A program made the translations under genes and the position numbers. From contig DVIF01000086.1 in the NCBI GenBank assembly GCA_018711525.1, positions 1 through 37,174 on the forward strand: a stretch of 37,174 bases of DNA, given 5' to 3'. Origin of the DNA: Candidatus Ornithospirochaeta stercorigallinarum (lineage in GTDB: Bacteria; Spirochaetota; Spirochaetia; Sphaerochaetales; Sphaerochaetaceae). Numbering within the stretch: position 1 is the stretch's first letter; every line of letters starts with the position of its first letter. The notes under the pieces are model-generated. The model saw only the letters and a list, made by a program, of their open reading frames with translations. It made no database searches and was not told where the DNA came from. Of the stretch, positions 25,141-32,244 are shown in pieces.

Positions 25141-27144
25141 ATGATAGAACTATCCATGCCGGCAGGAAGCTTGGAAAACGCCGTAAATGCATTTAATGCA
25201 GGAGCTGACTCCGTATATTTCGGGCTCAAGGAATTCTCAGCACGGAAAAGTGCTGAAAATTTCAGCATCAGTGATTTCAGGAAGATACGCAGATTTGCAA
25301 AAGAGCGCAACAAGAAAATATATATCACGATAAACACCTTGATAAAAGACAGTGAGCTTGAAGATCTGTTCAACACTCTGAAAGAGATAGGGAAATATGG
25401 AGTAGATGGAATCATCGTCCAGGACCTCGGAGTAATGAGGATGATGAAAAGATATTTCCCATCCCTCAGTATTCATGCCTCCACACAGCTTGCTGTGCAC
25501 ACGGACTACGGGGTGAAGATGCTGAAGGAAATCGGAGCAGAGCGTGTCGTACTCTCCAGGGAACTTTCGCTGAATGAAATAGAGAAGATAAGAAAAGCCA
25601 ATCCTGATATCGAGCTGAAGGTCTTCATCCATGGTGCGATGTGCTACGGCTTCTCTGGTCTTTGCATGGCATCCCTTGAAAAGACAGGAAGGAGTGCGAA
25701 CAGAGGAGAATGTGCGCAGATCTGCAGGACATGGTTCACATACGAAGGAAAAAGGATCTTTCCTTTCAGCATGAAGGACATGGATGCAGGAGAAGAGATC
25801 CTCCTGCTTGATAAGATGGGCATAGACAGCGTCAAAGTGGAAGGAAGGATGAAGGGAAATGAGTTCGTCTACTACACTGCAAGATACTACAGGAACATCC
25901 TTGATAGGACAAAAGAGAAGGACATGCATCCATTCACATTCCTGCGTGAGCATTCAGACGGATTCTTCAAATACACAGGACCTGGGCATGAGAGGCTCAT
26001 CACGGAGAGATACACACAGCATGAAGGCAAAGATATAGGGGCTGTGGTCTCTCAGCAAGGAATAAGGCTTGGAATCGAAACAGAAGAAGAAATAAAAGAC
26101 CGCGACGGGCTGATGATCCTCCTGAAGGGAGAGGCACATAAATTCCCTGCAAAGGTCCTAGGCAGGAATGAGATACTCTTCGATGGGGATTTCCAGATCC
26201 CCTATGGAACGAGGATCTACAAGATAAGCGACTCGGCGGCCATGCTGAAGAAGATAAACACAGATGCCCTCAAAGAAGAGAAAGAGAGCATAGAGGCATC
26301 TCTAACGATAAGCGACGGCAGGATAAGAATCGAAACCCCGCTTTTGACGAAAGAATATGAAATCGAGACGGAAAAAGCACTTAAAGGGGACAATACGGAG
26401 AATATAAGGAAGATCTTCTCCCAGAGTACGGGGGAGAAAGTACTTGATATAAGAAAAATAGAGAACGCACATGGCCTGTATGTCCGGGAGAAGGAGGCAA
26501 AAGAGAGAAGAAGAGATTTTCTTTCCCTGCTGGAAGGCCTCAGTACGGAAGACAACCTTTATAAAAAGGAAGGAACAGAAGGGAAAGGCATCCTGTTGCC
26601 GGAGAGAAGTCTTCTTGAGGGGAAGAACACTCCCTGGAACGAGGATGGTGTCACAATCGGAGGAGTGACGTACATAACCCTTCCACCCGTCACATACTCG
26701 GAGAGAGGGAAATATGAGCACCTCATTGAAAGAGTAAGTGAAATAAATGGAGATGTTCTCATAGGACTTAACAACATTGCGGATGTGTTCTTTGCCAAAA
26801 ACCACCCTCAGTACTCATATTTCATGGATGTATATCTATATGCTTCAAACAGGGAAAGCGTCGCCCTTGTAAAAGACATACTCGGCGAGAGCCTGAAAGG
26901 AGCATATCTTGCAGTAGATTTCGACTCCTATGAGGAGCCATGGCCTCTGAAGCCTACCCCGCTGCGAGGCTACAAACTTCCTCTTTTCATCTCTAGAAGC
27001 TGTTTCAAACACGACAGTCTCGCTCTTGAGTGCAAAGGATGCACGCATCATCATACATTCCATATTGAACAGAATGGAAAGAAATACATGGTGATTGTCG
27101 ACAACTGTCAGAGCCTTGTAAAAGAAGAGCCCTCAGAGGACTGA
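25141..27144 (+). CDS. U32 family protein (RlhA/YhbU-type peptidase family)
   Basis: A 667-residue protein of the U32 family. The N-terminal barrel has ELSMPAGSLENAVNAFNAGA and DSVYFGLKEFSAR. The key cysteine region reads HGAMCYGFSGLCMAS, then GRSANRGECAQICR near 180-200, the signature shared with RlhA, which hydroxylates 23S rRNA, and with prephenate-derived ubiquinone hydroxylases TrhP/UbiU. These cysteines bind an Fe-S cluster in characterised members. A long C-terminal part (about 290-667) has a further CxxCTHHHTF-like motif near the end (CKGCTHHHTF). The family was first called collagenase, but RNA modification is the better-supported role. No Shine-Dalgarno is visible before the ATG. 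Confidence 0.85.
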   Translation: MIELSMPAGSLENAVNAFNAGADSVYFGLKEFSARKSAENFSISDFRKIRRFAKERNKKIYITINTLIKDSELEDLFNTLKEIGKYGVDGIIVQDLGVMRMMKRYFPSLSIHASTQLAVHTDYGVKMLKEIGAERVVLSRELSLNEIEKIRKANPDIELKVFIHGAMCYGFSGLCMASLEKTGRSANRGECAQICRTWFTYEGKRIFPFSMKDMDAGEEILLLDKMGIDSVKVEGRMKGNEFVYYTARYYRNILDRTKEKDMHPFTFLREHSDGFFKYTGPGHERLITERYTQHEGKDIGAVVSQQGIRLGIETEEEIKDRDGLMILLKGEAHKFPAKVLGRNEILFDGDFQIPYGTRIYKISDSAAMLKKINTDALKEEKESIEASLTISDGRIRIETPLLTKEYEIETEKALKGDNTENIRKIFSQSTGEKVLDIRKIENAHGLYVREKEAKERRRDFLSLLEGLSTEDNLYKKEGTEGKGILLPERSLLEGKNTPWNEDGVTIGGVTYITLPPVTYSERGKYEHLIERVSEINGDVLIGLNNIADVFFAKNHPQYSYFMDVYLYASNRESVALVKDILGESLKGAYLAVDFDSYEEPWPLKPTPLRGYKLPLFISRSCFKHDSLALECKGCTHHHTFHIEQNGKKYMVIVDNCQSLVKEEPSED

Positions 27145-27148
27145 GGGC
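27129..27148 (-). terminator. Terminator of asd, inside the end of the U32 gene
   Basis: Perfect 8-bp stem GCCCTCAG/CTGAGGGC with loop AGGA. On the minus strand it is followed by TCTTCTTTT. It covers the U32 stop codon and may also slow plus-strand transcription, but no T-run follows on that strand. Confidence 0.65.
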
Positions 27149-27172
27149 CGAAGGAAACTGAAATATCTTTTT

Positions 27173-28195
27173 TTAGATCAATCCGTATTTCTGCACGAAA
27201 GCCTCTGCATTCTGTATAGAACCGCCGGCAGCTCCCTTTACAATATTGTTCACAAGAAGGCAGAAACCGATCTTACCGTTCTTCTTCTTGAGCCTTCCTG
27301 TATAGACGACCATTCCTTTCGGCTCGCCCCAGAAAGCATACTTAGGCTGAGGGAATGTCGGCTCCGCAGAGTACTGTATAGGCTGAGCTGGAGTGGATGG
27401 AAGGTCCTGAACAGTATTGAAGTTCTTCCAGTCTGCTATGATCTCCTCCTCACTTACATCCTTTTCTGTCTCAAGCCAGACAGTCTCAAGATGACCGAAC
27501 ATGACAGGAACACGCACCGTATAGGCGTAGACCTCAGGGTCTATCGAGAGGATCTTCTTGATCTCCTTCTCAATCTTCTCCTCCTCACCCTTGATAAAAG
27601 GGATGCAGTTGTCTGTGATATCGAAAGAGGAAAGACCTGGATAGCCGGCACCGGAGACACTCTGGTAGCTGTTTATCATGATCGTCTTGATACCATATTT
27701 CCTAAGTGGAGCAAGAGCCATCGCAAGACCTGTGGTTACGCAGTTGGCATTTGTCACACAGAAACCGGTCTGCGGGTATCCCTGCTTCCTTATCAGCTCA
27801 AGCTGGTCTGCGTTCGTATCTGGAATGAGAATCGGGACATTCGCATCATAGCGCATCGCAGCAGCATTGGAAAACACATAGAAACCATTCGCCCTGAGCT
27901 GAGGCTCCGCCTCTGATGCGACAGCAGCAGGAAGAGCTGAGAAGACAATCCTCACCCCGGCTTCCTTCATCTGAGCATAATTGAACTCCCTGACATCCAT
28001 ATCCTTGATGCATTCAGGCATCTCAAACGGCATTACCCAATGGACGGTAGCTGCATACTTCTGCCCTACTCTCGCAGCAGATGCTGTTACATAGCTGAGC
28101 TCAAACCATGGATGATCGGAGAGCATCCACATGAAAACCTGGCCGACTGCACCTGTTGCACCGATTACGGCTACTTTAATCTTCTTATTTTCCAT
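27173..28195 (-). CDS. asd: Aspartate-semialdehyde dehydrogenase, archaeal/fungal type
   Basis: A 340-residue enzyme reducing beta-aspartyl phosphate to aspartate semialdehyde for Lys, Met, Thr and cell-wall diaminopimelate synthesis. The Rossmann motif is GATGAVGQ. The nucleophile lies in TNANCVTTGLA (Cys), and SVSGAGYPG is the active-site loop. The spacing and the length match the archaeal/fungal subfamily more than the E. coli enzyme. The start at 28195 is chosen because AGGA lies 8 nt upstream; an upstream in-frame ATG at 28210 has no such site. Upstream, TTGACC with a weak -10 may be the promoter. No lysine-riboswitch fold is evident. Confidence 0.93.
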   Translation of the reverse strand: MENKKIKVAVIGATGAVGQVFMWMLSDHPWFELSYVTASAARVGQKYAATVHWVMPFEMPECIKDMDVREFNYAQMKEAGVRIVFSALPAAVASEAEPQLRANGFYVFSNAAAMRYDANVPILIPDTNADQLELIRKQGYPQTGFCVTNANCVTTGLAMALAPLRKYGIKTIMINSYQSVSGAGYPGLSSFDITDNCIPFIKGEEEKIEKEIKKILSIDPEVYAYTVRVPVMFGHLETVWLETEKDVSEEEIIADWKNFNTVQDLPSTPAQPIQYSAEPTFPQPKYAFWGEPKGMVVYTGRLKKKNGKIGFCLLVNNIVKGAAGGSIQNAEAFVQKYGLI

Positions 28196-28402
28196 AGCAT
28201 TCATCCTCATAAATAATAAGGTAAGGCAAGATTAATTCTTTTATGCCGTTAGGGTCAACCTCTTTCATTAATCTTTGTTATAAATTTTACATTATGTTAG
28301 AATAACAACAAATATAAATATTAGAAGAACTATTAAATGATATTCTAATCTTTAGCAACACAAACAGTAACCAGAGAAAAGATATACGCAATCTTTCATT
28401 TT

Positions 28403-28489
28403 ATGGTAAGGAGAAGAGAGATTTCAGAATTCGCGCATTTCTTGGGTATCATCATGACAATGAAATTCAACGACAATAGGGAAATATAA
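28403..28489 (+). pseudogene. Possible DUF4160 N-terminal remnant
   Basis: A 28-codon frame reads VRRREISEFAHFLGIIMTMK and then FNDNREI before a stop. It resembles the start of DUF4160 proteins (PEIS.FFGI.I.MYFNDHNPPHFH) but breaks off where the conserved His-rich part should come. An AAGGAG lies inside the frame. The match is by eye and short. Confidence 0.3.
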
Positions 28490-28520
28490 TAACCCTAAAG
28501 AAAGAATTGGGAACATTAAT

Positions 28521-28612
28521 GTCAATTTGACTAACGAAAAAACGCCAACTTGACTAACAGAAATTTGCCAAAATGACTAATGAAAAATCGCCAATTTGAC
28601 TAATGAATAGGA
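28521..28612 (+). repeat. Four 23-bp tandem repeats upstream of the DUF4143 ATPase gene
   Basis: Units start at 28521, 28544, 28567 and 28590, each exactly 23 bp. The shared core is CCAA-N-TTGACTAA followed by an A-rich half. TTGACTAA occurs at 28527, 28550 and 28596; the third copy has ATGACTAA at 28573. The last copy supplies the -35 box of the downstream promoter. Confidence 0.85.
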
Positions 28613-28624
28613 ATCCAGTATGAT
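28596..28624 (+). promoter_or_regulatory. Sigma-70 promoter of the DUF4143 ATPase gene
   Basis: TTGACT (28596-28601), a 17-bp spacer and TATGAT (28619-28624), 24 bp before the ATG. The -35 box lies inside the fourth 23-bp repeat, so whatever binds the repeats would compete with or recruit RNA polymerase. Confidence 0.6.
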
Positions 28625-28648
28625 TATCATTGAGGAAATATAAACTTT

Positions 28649-29956
28649 ATGGAAGTAATACAGAACTCTTTTTATCGCACAAGAATCGCAGACAAACTTC
28701 TCAGGCGGGAGCTGGAAGGCATGGGGGCAGTCCTCATAAAAGGCCCAAAATGGTGTGGTAAGACCACAACAGCTGAGCAGCAAGCAAACAGTATTATATA
28801 TATGGATGAGCCCGAAAATGTTGACTTGAACATTAGGACTTCAGAGATAAACCCATCCCAGCTTCTTGAAGGTGCCACTCCCCGTCTGATAGACGAATGG
28901 CAGATAGCTCCGAAACTCTGGGATGCAGTAAGATATGCAGTCGATAGGAGAAAACAGGACGGACAGTTTATCCTTACAGGTTCATCCGTCCCTATAGAGG
29001 GGAAGAAGAAAGAGAAAGATAAGACGCTGAAACATTCGGGAACAGGCAGAATTGCCCAGATAACAATGAGACCGATGAGTCTATGGGAATCAGGGGATTC
29101 AAATGGTTCTGTAAGTCTTGGCAACCTGTTTTCAGGCAACATGAATATTGAAGGAATCAATACGGCAGGTATTGAAGATATTTCCTATTTCATATGCAGG
29201 GGTGGATGGCCTCGTGCAACATTGCAAAAGAAGGATGTAGCTATTAGAAGAGCTTTTGATTATTACGATGCAATAGTAAATGTGGACATACATCGGGTCG
29301 ATGATGTTGAAAGAAGTACGGAAAGGACGAAACTGCTCATGAGATCATATGCCCGGATGCAGGGGGCTCAAGTACCCCTGACAACAATAAGGGACGACAT
29401 GAAACCAAATGATAATTCATCTTTAGATGAACGTACTGTATTTTCCTATATTGAAGCGTTAAAAAAACTTTTTGTAATAGAAGACATGCCGGCATGGAAT
29501 CCAAACCTCCGTTCAAAAACAGCGATAAGAACTAGTGATACAAGATATTTCGTCGATCCATCCATAGCAGTAGCCGCTCTTGGTGTCGGCCCCGATGCTC
29601 TTGTTTCAGATTTGAACACATTAGGATTATTGTTTGAAACAATGTGCGTTAGAGACCTCCGCATCTATGCCGAAGCATTAGATGGCATGGTTTCTCATTA
29701 TCGTGATAAATCTGGTCTGGAATGCGATGCCGTAGTACATTTGAGAGACGGCTCCTATGGGTTGATAGAAATCAAGCTAGGCGGAGAGAGTCTTGTAGCA
29801 GAAGGAGTTAGAAATCTACAGAAACTTGAAGCAAAACTTGATACAAGCAGAATGAAAAAGCCATCGTTCATGATGGTACTCACAGGCACTGGACGCTATG
29901 CGATAAGGAGAAACGATGGGATATTAGAAGTACCGATCTGCTGTCTGAAAGATTAG
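28649..29956 (+). CDS. AAA ATPase with DUF4143 domain
   Basis: A 435-residue protein of the common AAA_14/DUF4143 family. Walker A is GPKWCGKTT (residues 32-40), Walker B is LIDEWQ near 80, and the sensor segment QFILTGSS is near 107. The DUF4143 part follows (about 200-430) with the PD-(D/E)xK-like end CDAVVHLRDGSYGLIEIKLGG. Function is unproven; family members are numerous in gut anaerobes and often patchily distributed. The GAGG upstream is 13 nt from the ATG, further than ideal. The gene stands alone between asd and tRNA-Ala. Confidence 0.88.
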   Translation: MEVIQNSFYRTRIADKLLRRELEGMGAVLIKGPKWCGKTTTAEQQANSIIYMDEPENVDLNIRTSEINPSQLLEGATPRLIDEWQIAPKLWDAVRYAVDRRKQDGQFILTGSSVPIEGKKKEKDKTLKHSGTGRIAQITMRPMSLWESGDSNGSVSLGNLFSGNMNIEGINTAGIEDISYFICRGGWPRATLQKKDVAIRRAFDYYDAIVNVDIHRVDDVERSTERTKLLMRSYARMQGAQVPLTTIRDDMKPNDNSSLDERTVFSYIEALKKLFVIEDMPAWNPNLRSKTAIRTSDTRYFVDPSIAVAALGVGPDALVSDLNTLGLLFETMCVRDLRIYAEALDGMVSHYRDKSGLECDAVVHLRDGSYGLIEIKLGGESLVAEGVRNLQKLEAKLDTSRMKKPSFMMVLTGTGRYAIRRNDGILEVPICCLKD

Positions 29957-30167
29957 AAAATAACGTTAAGTAGTTTGCAACACACAATGAAGCATATTTT
30001 TTTGGGTATTATATTGAGCAAATTGAAGGAACATCAACGGAATAAATGTAGAACTAAACTCGACAATGCCATAGATAATATGATAATCTAGGCAAATCGG
30101 CAAAAGTACCACAAGAACATTCTCCCCTATTGTATTTCCTCTTTATAGTATTGCTTTTTTTCTTCTA

Positions 30168-30194
30168 TTGCTGTAAATTATCCATCGTTAAAAT
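30168..30194 (+). promoter_or_regulatory. Possible promoter of tRNA-Ala
   Basis: TTGCTG (30168-30173) and TAAAAT (30189-30194), the latter 6 bp before the tRNA. The 15-bp spacer is short, so this is tentative. Confidence 0.35.
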
Positions 30195-30200
30195 AAAAAC

Positions 30201-30274
30201 GGGGCTGTAGCTCACCTGGCTAGAGCGATTGAATGGCATTCAATAGGTAGTCGGTTCGATCCCGATCAGCTCCA
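30201..30274 (+). tRNA. tRNA-Ala (GGC)
   Basis: Acceptor stem GGGGCTG/CAGCTCC has the G3-U70 pair that identifies alanine tRNAs. The anticodon loop ATGGCAT gives anticodon GGC, D stem GCTC/GAGC and T arm GGTTCGATCC are regular, and the discriminator is A. CCA is not encoded. It borders the integrative element and is a plausible attachment site. Confidence 0.95.
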
Positions 30275-30281
30275 CTCAAAG

Positions 30282-30313
30282 CAACTCCCTCAAAGTCAGG
30301 GAGTTGTTTCGTT
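30282..30313 (+). terminator. Terminator of tRNA-Ala
   Basis: Perfect 9-bp stem CAACTCCCT/AGGGAGTTG with a 7-nt loop, followed by TTTCGTTT, 8 bp after the tRNA. Confidence 0.85.
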
Positions 30314-30328
30314 TACAAGGCAGAATCC

Positions 30329-30351
30329 CGTCAGTAATTCGCGTCAGTAAT
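30329..30351 (+). repeat. Short direct repeat near tRNA-Ala
   Basis: CGTCAGTAAT occurs at 30329-30338 and again at 30342-30351, a 13-bp period, between the tRNA terminator and the serine recombinase gene. It may be an arm-type or accessory binding site at the end of the element. Confidence 0.35.
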
Positions 30352-30424
30352 CCTGATATCACCTGATGTTTAATGGCCACTTCCGATTAAATCCGGTAGT
30401 AGTCCAACGACACACAAACGCCCA

Positions 30425-30976
30425 TTATTCACCCTTAAGCAACCTGTAGAACGTGGCATGGCTCAAGCCTAATCGCCTCTTTGCCTGGGTTGCGGTTATC
30501 TCTTTAGCTCTATAGAGCCTGATGACATAATCCCAGTCCGCTGGCTTCTCAATCGGCTTGCGCCCCTTGTACTTGCCTTCTGCTTTGGCGATAGCGATTC
30601 CTTCAGCCTGACGCTGGAGAGTACACTCTCGCTCAAACTGGGAAAGCCCAGCAAAGATTGTGAGCATGAGCTTGCCCTGTGGTGTTGTCGTATCGATGTT
30701 CTCTTTCAAAGAGACGAAAGACACTTTCTTCTCCTGTAGCTTATCGATGATGAAGAGAAGATTCTTTGTAGACCTGGCCAAGCGAGAATAGGACTCGACA
30801 ATCACAATGTCCCCTTCCCTCACAAAGTCCAGAAGTTCCTTCAGCTTCGGGCGATTCATATCTTTCCCTGAGATCTTCTCTTCGAAAACACGCTCCACTC
30901 CGTGTTGTCGGAGTGCTTCCTCCTGCCTTGCAGGATTCTGATCAGCAGTGCTGCCCCTGATATATCCGACTTTCAT
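30425..30976 (-). CDS. Serine recombinase, resolvase/invertase family
   Basis: A 183-residue small serine recombinase. The catalytic serine is S9 in GYIRGSTADQ, and the active-site arginines are R65 and R68 in YSRLARST. The dimer helix TPQGKLMLTIFAGLSQFERE lies near 100-120, and a C-terminal helix-turn-helix (ITATQAKRRLGLSHATFYRL, about 160-180) binds the site. Size and layout match Tn3-type resolvases and Pin-type invertases. GGAG lies 7 nt upstream of the start. In this element it may resolve multimers or cointegrates or invert DNA; a perfect palindrome at 31046-31063 is a candidate site. No transposase gene accompanies it. Confidence 0.92.
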   Translation of the reverse strand: MKVGYIRGSTADQNPARQEEALRQHGVERVFEEKISGKDMNRPKLKELLDFVREGDIVIVESYSRLARSTKNLLFIIDKLQEKKVSFVSLKENIDTTTPQGKLMLTIFAGLSQFERECTLQRQAEGIAIAKAEGKYKGRKPIEKPADWDYVIRLYRAKEITATQAKRRLGLSHATFYRLLKGE

Positions 30977-31045
30977 TCTTATTCTCCATATCTTTGAAGT
31001 AGACTCCAGTGATACTATCCCAGCTGTCTCACTGAAATACGTTGT

Positions 31046-31063
31046 TGATACAAAGCTGTATCA
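31046..31063. repeat. Perfect palindrome upstream of the serine recombinase gene
   Basis: TGATACA-AAGC-TGTATCA, 7-bp arms. A related half-site TGATACT lies at 31010-31016, 36 bp away. Position between the recombinase start and the preceding gene suits an operator or part of a res site. Confidence 0.45.
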
Positions 31064-31067
31064 GAAT

Positions 31068-31508
31068 TCAATCCCCATCCTTTTGAGACTGCGTAGAAGT
31101 CAATTCATCTATCAGTCTCTTCGATTCCCAGATGAAATCTTCATTCATGATCTTCTTGGTGGCAGCATAGAGAAAGGTATCGAGAGACTGTCTTGCTTCT
31201 TTGAGGAGGGCTCGGGCTTCCTTCTTCTCTTCTTCAGATAACGTCCTGGCCTTGCGCACGAGCAGTGCCGTATAGACCTCCTTGTTGAACGCTTGCATCA
31301 GTGTCAGATGATCGAGAACAGAAAACACAAGCTCCTCAAGATGTTCGACCCGCTTATCGACCCTCTCGATATCTTCGAAGGATGAATTGATCACTTCGCT
31401 GGTGACAGCAGAGATGGTGCTCTTGTTGATCACAGCCATCTTCTGGAGCTTCTCGTAGTTACCCACATCAAGGCGGACGGATATCACTTTCGTTCCTTCT
31501 TTGGCCAT
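31068..31508 (-). CDS. Small protein with ribbon-helix-helix-like N-terminus and coiled coil
   Basis: A 146-residue protein. The first 45 residues, with TKVISVRLDVGNYEKLQKMA and then a helix before SEVINSSF, look like a ribbon-helix-helix DNA-binding fold such as those of plasmid mobilisation and partition proteins. The rest is highly charged and helical (KRVEHLEELVFSVLDHL, LSEEEKKEARALLKEARQSL), probably a coiled coil. I cannot assign a family. GGAGG lies 7 nt before the start. A perfect inverted repeat about 105 bp upstream could be its binding site. No relaxase gene is visible in the window. Confidence 0.6.
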   Translation of the reverse strand: MAKEGTKVISVRLDVGNYEKLQKMAVINKSTISAVTSEVINSSFEDIERVDKRVEHLEELVFSVLDHLTLMQAFNKEVYTALLVRKARTLSEEEKKEARALLKEARQSLDTFLYAATKKIMNEDFIWESKRLIDELTSTQSQKDGD

Positions 31509-31613
31509 TTCGCTTCCTCCAAGAACTGTAATTTGGTGGGGTTTTCAGCACAGATGCCGCTACTAATTGAATTGTTATAATGAAAGGAATTATCGGAATG
31601 TGATTACAGCCCC

Positions 31614-31635
31614 TATTTATCTTGCCCGATAAATA
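31614..31635. repeat. Perfect 8-bp inverted repeat upstream of the RHH-like gene
   Basis: TATTTATC-TTGCCC-GATAAATA. It lies in the 193-bp gap between the two small element genes, upstream of the 31068-31508 gene. A candidate operator, partition or transfer site. Confidence 0.5.
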
Positions 31636-31701
31636 CACCTTCATATGACTGAGGCTTCCGGTAATTCAGAAGCCCCCAGTACTCAAAAGGTACGCTACAG
31701 A

Positions 31702-31992
31702 TCAGTAATAGTCTTTCTGAACATGTTTGCTGAGCTGTTTCACTTCTTCCATATTCTCTGGCAAAGCAAGCTCAAGCTTCCAGTCAATCAAGTCCTGGAC
31801 AATCCCGCTTGCAAGCCTGTCCAGCTTTCTGGCTTTCCTCCGCATCTCCCGCTTGCTCATCCTCCAGAAATCCTTTCTGACTGACTGTGACAGGGATTCC
31901 CATTTGTCAGCTTTATCCAAAGTGCTGATAATCTTTTCTTCCGTCTCTCCGGGAAGAATACCATTGAACAGATACTCGTTTTTGATCTCCAT
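31702..31992 (-). CDS. Small basic helical protein of unknown function
   Basis: A 96-residue soluble protein, predicted helical, with a strongly basic centre (RKDFWRMSKREMRRKARKLD, about 39-58) and an acidic end. I do not recognise the family. GGAG lies about 8 nt before the ATG, which supports expression. It stands directly downstream of the repeat and hairpin region at 32016-32238, and the 15-bp inverted repeat there ends only 24 bp before the start codon. A role in copy control or DNA binding near the origin is possible but not shown. Confidence 0.6.
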   Translation of the reverse strand: MEIKNEYLFNGILPGETEEKIISTLDKADKWESLSQSVRKDFWRMSKREMRRKARKLDRLASGIVQDLIDWKLELALPENMEEVKQLSKHVQKDYY

Positions 31993-32015
31993 TTCTTTGC
32001 TCCTTATTCATTCAA

Positions 32016-32069
32016 GGAGAGAAAAAGGGTTGCGTATTATTTTTGAGAAGCGCCACCCTTTTTCTCTCC
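32016..32069. repeat. Perfect 15-bp inverted repeat
   Basis: Arms GGAGAGAAAAAGGGT (32016-32030) and ACCCTTTTTCTCTCC (32055-32069) match at all 15 positions, with a 24-nt loop. It sits just upstream of the 31992-31702 gene and would form a strong hairpin in its leader RNA or in single-stranded DNA. No T-run follows on either strand beyond those in the arms. Confidence 0.85.
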
Positions 32070-32073
32070 GTAT

Positions 32074-32136
32074 GGAGGCTTCCATTAGGCGAGGGCTCCC
32101 AGGTGCTGAGCCTGCGCCGTTAAGATGGAAGGCTCC
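32074..32136. repeat. Long two-level stem-loop
   Basis: Outer arms GGAGGCTTCCAT (32074-32085) and ATGGAAGGCTCC (32125-32136) pair at 11 of 12 positions. Inside, GGCG..GGCT (32088-32097) pairs with AGCC..CGCC (32109-32118). The whole is a 63-nt foldback next to the 15-bp inverted repeat. Confidence 0.8.
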
Positions 32137-32146
32137 TATTTTGAAT

Positions 32147-32182
32147 AGTTAACCTTATTAGCCTGATTAACCTTATTAACCT
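32147..32182. repeat. Four A/T-rich 9-bp tandem repeats
   Basis: AGTTAACCT, TATTAGCCT, GATTAACCT and TATTAACCT run head to tail without gaps. Such short A/T-rich direct repeats are typical of DNA unwinding elements. In one minus-strand frame they encode repeated Arg-Leu-Ile, so a decayed coding repeat is the alternative. Confidence 0.75.
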
Positions 32183-32187
32183 AATTG

Positions 32188-32238
32188 AGTAACGTGAGCG
32201 TAACGAAACCGTTACGGAGGCGTTACGGCATCGTAACG
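32188..32238. repeat. Five GTWACG motifs phased at 11 bp
   Basis: GTAACG starts at 32189. CGTAACG starts at 32199, CGTTACG at 32210 and 32221, and CGTAACG at 32232; CGTTACG is the reverse complement of CGTAACG. Every step is exactly 11 bp when the first is aligned at 32188, so the motifs face one side of the helix. An 11-bp period does not fit codon repeats. Confidence 0.8.
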
Positions 32239-32244
32239 GACTCA

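Larger units (their letters stand above)
28211..28648. other. 438-bp A/T-rich intergenic region at the start of the accessory segment
   Basis: It holds the asd promoter side, a short DUF4160-like fragment (28403-28489), and four 23-bp tandem repeats leading into the promoter of the ATPase gene. No complete gene is seen. Confidence 0.5.

Noticed and set aside
28196-28300. Lysine riboswitch upstream of asd
   Set aside because: The leader before asd is short and A/T-rich, with no multi-helix junction or terminator that I could draw.
28521-28612. CRISPR array
   Set aside because: The 23-bp units abut directly, with no unique spacers, and no cas gene is near.
32188-32238. GTAACG/CGTTAC pairs as terminator hairpins
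   Set aside because: Arms pair over only 6-7 bp, no T-run follows, and the uniform 11-bp spacing is better explained as protein-binding sites.
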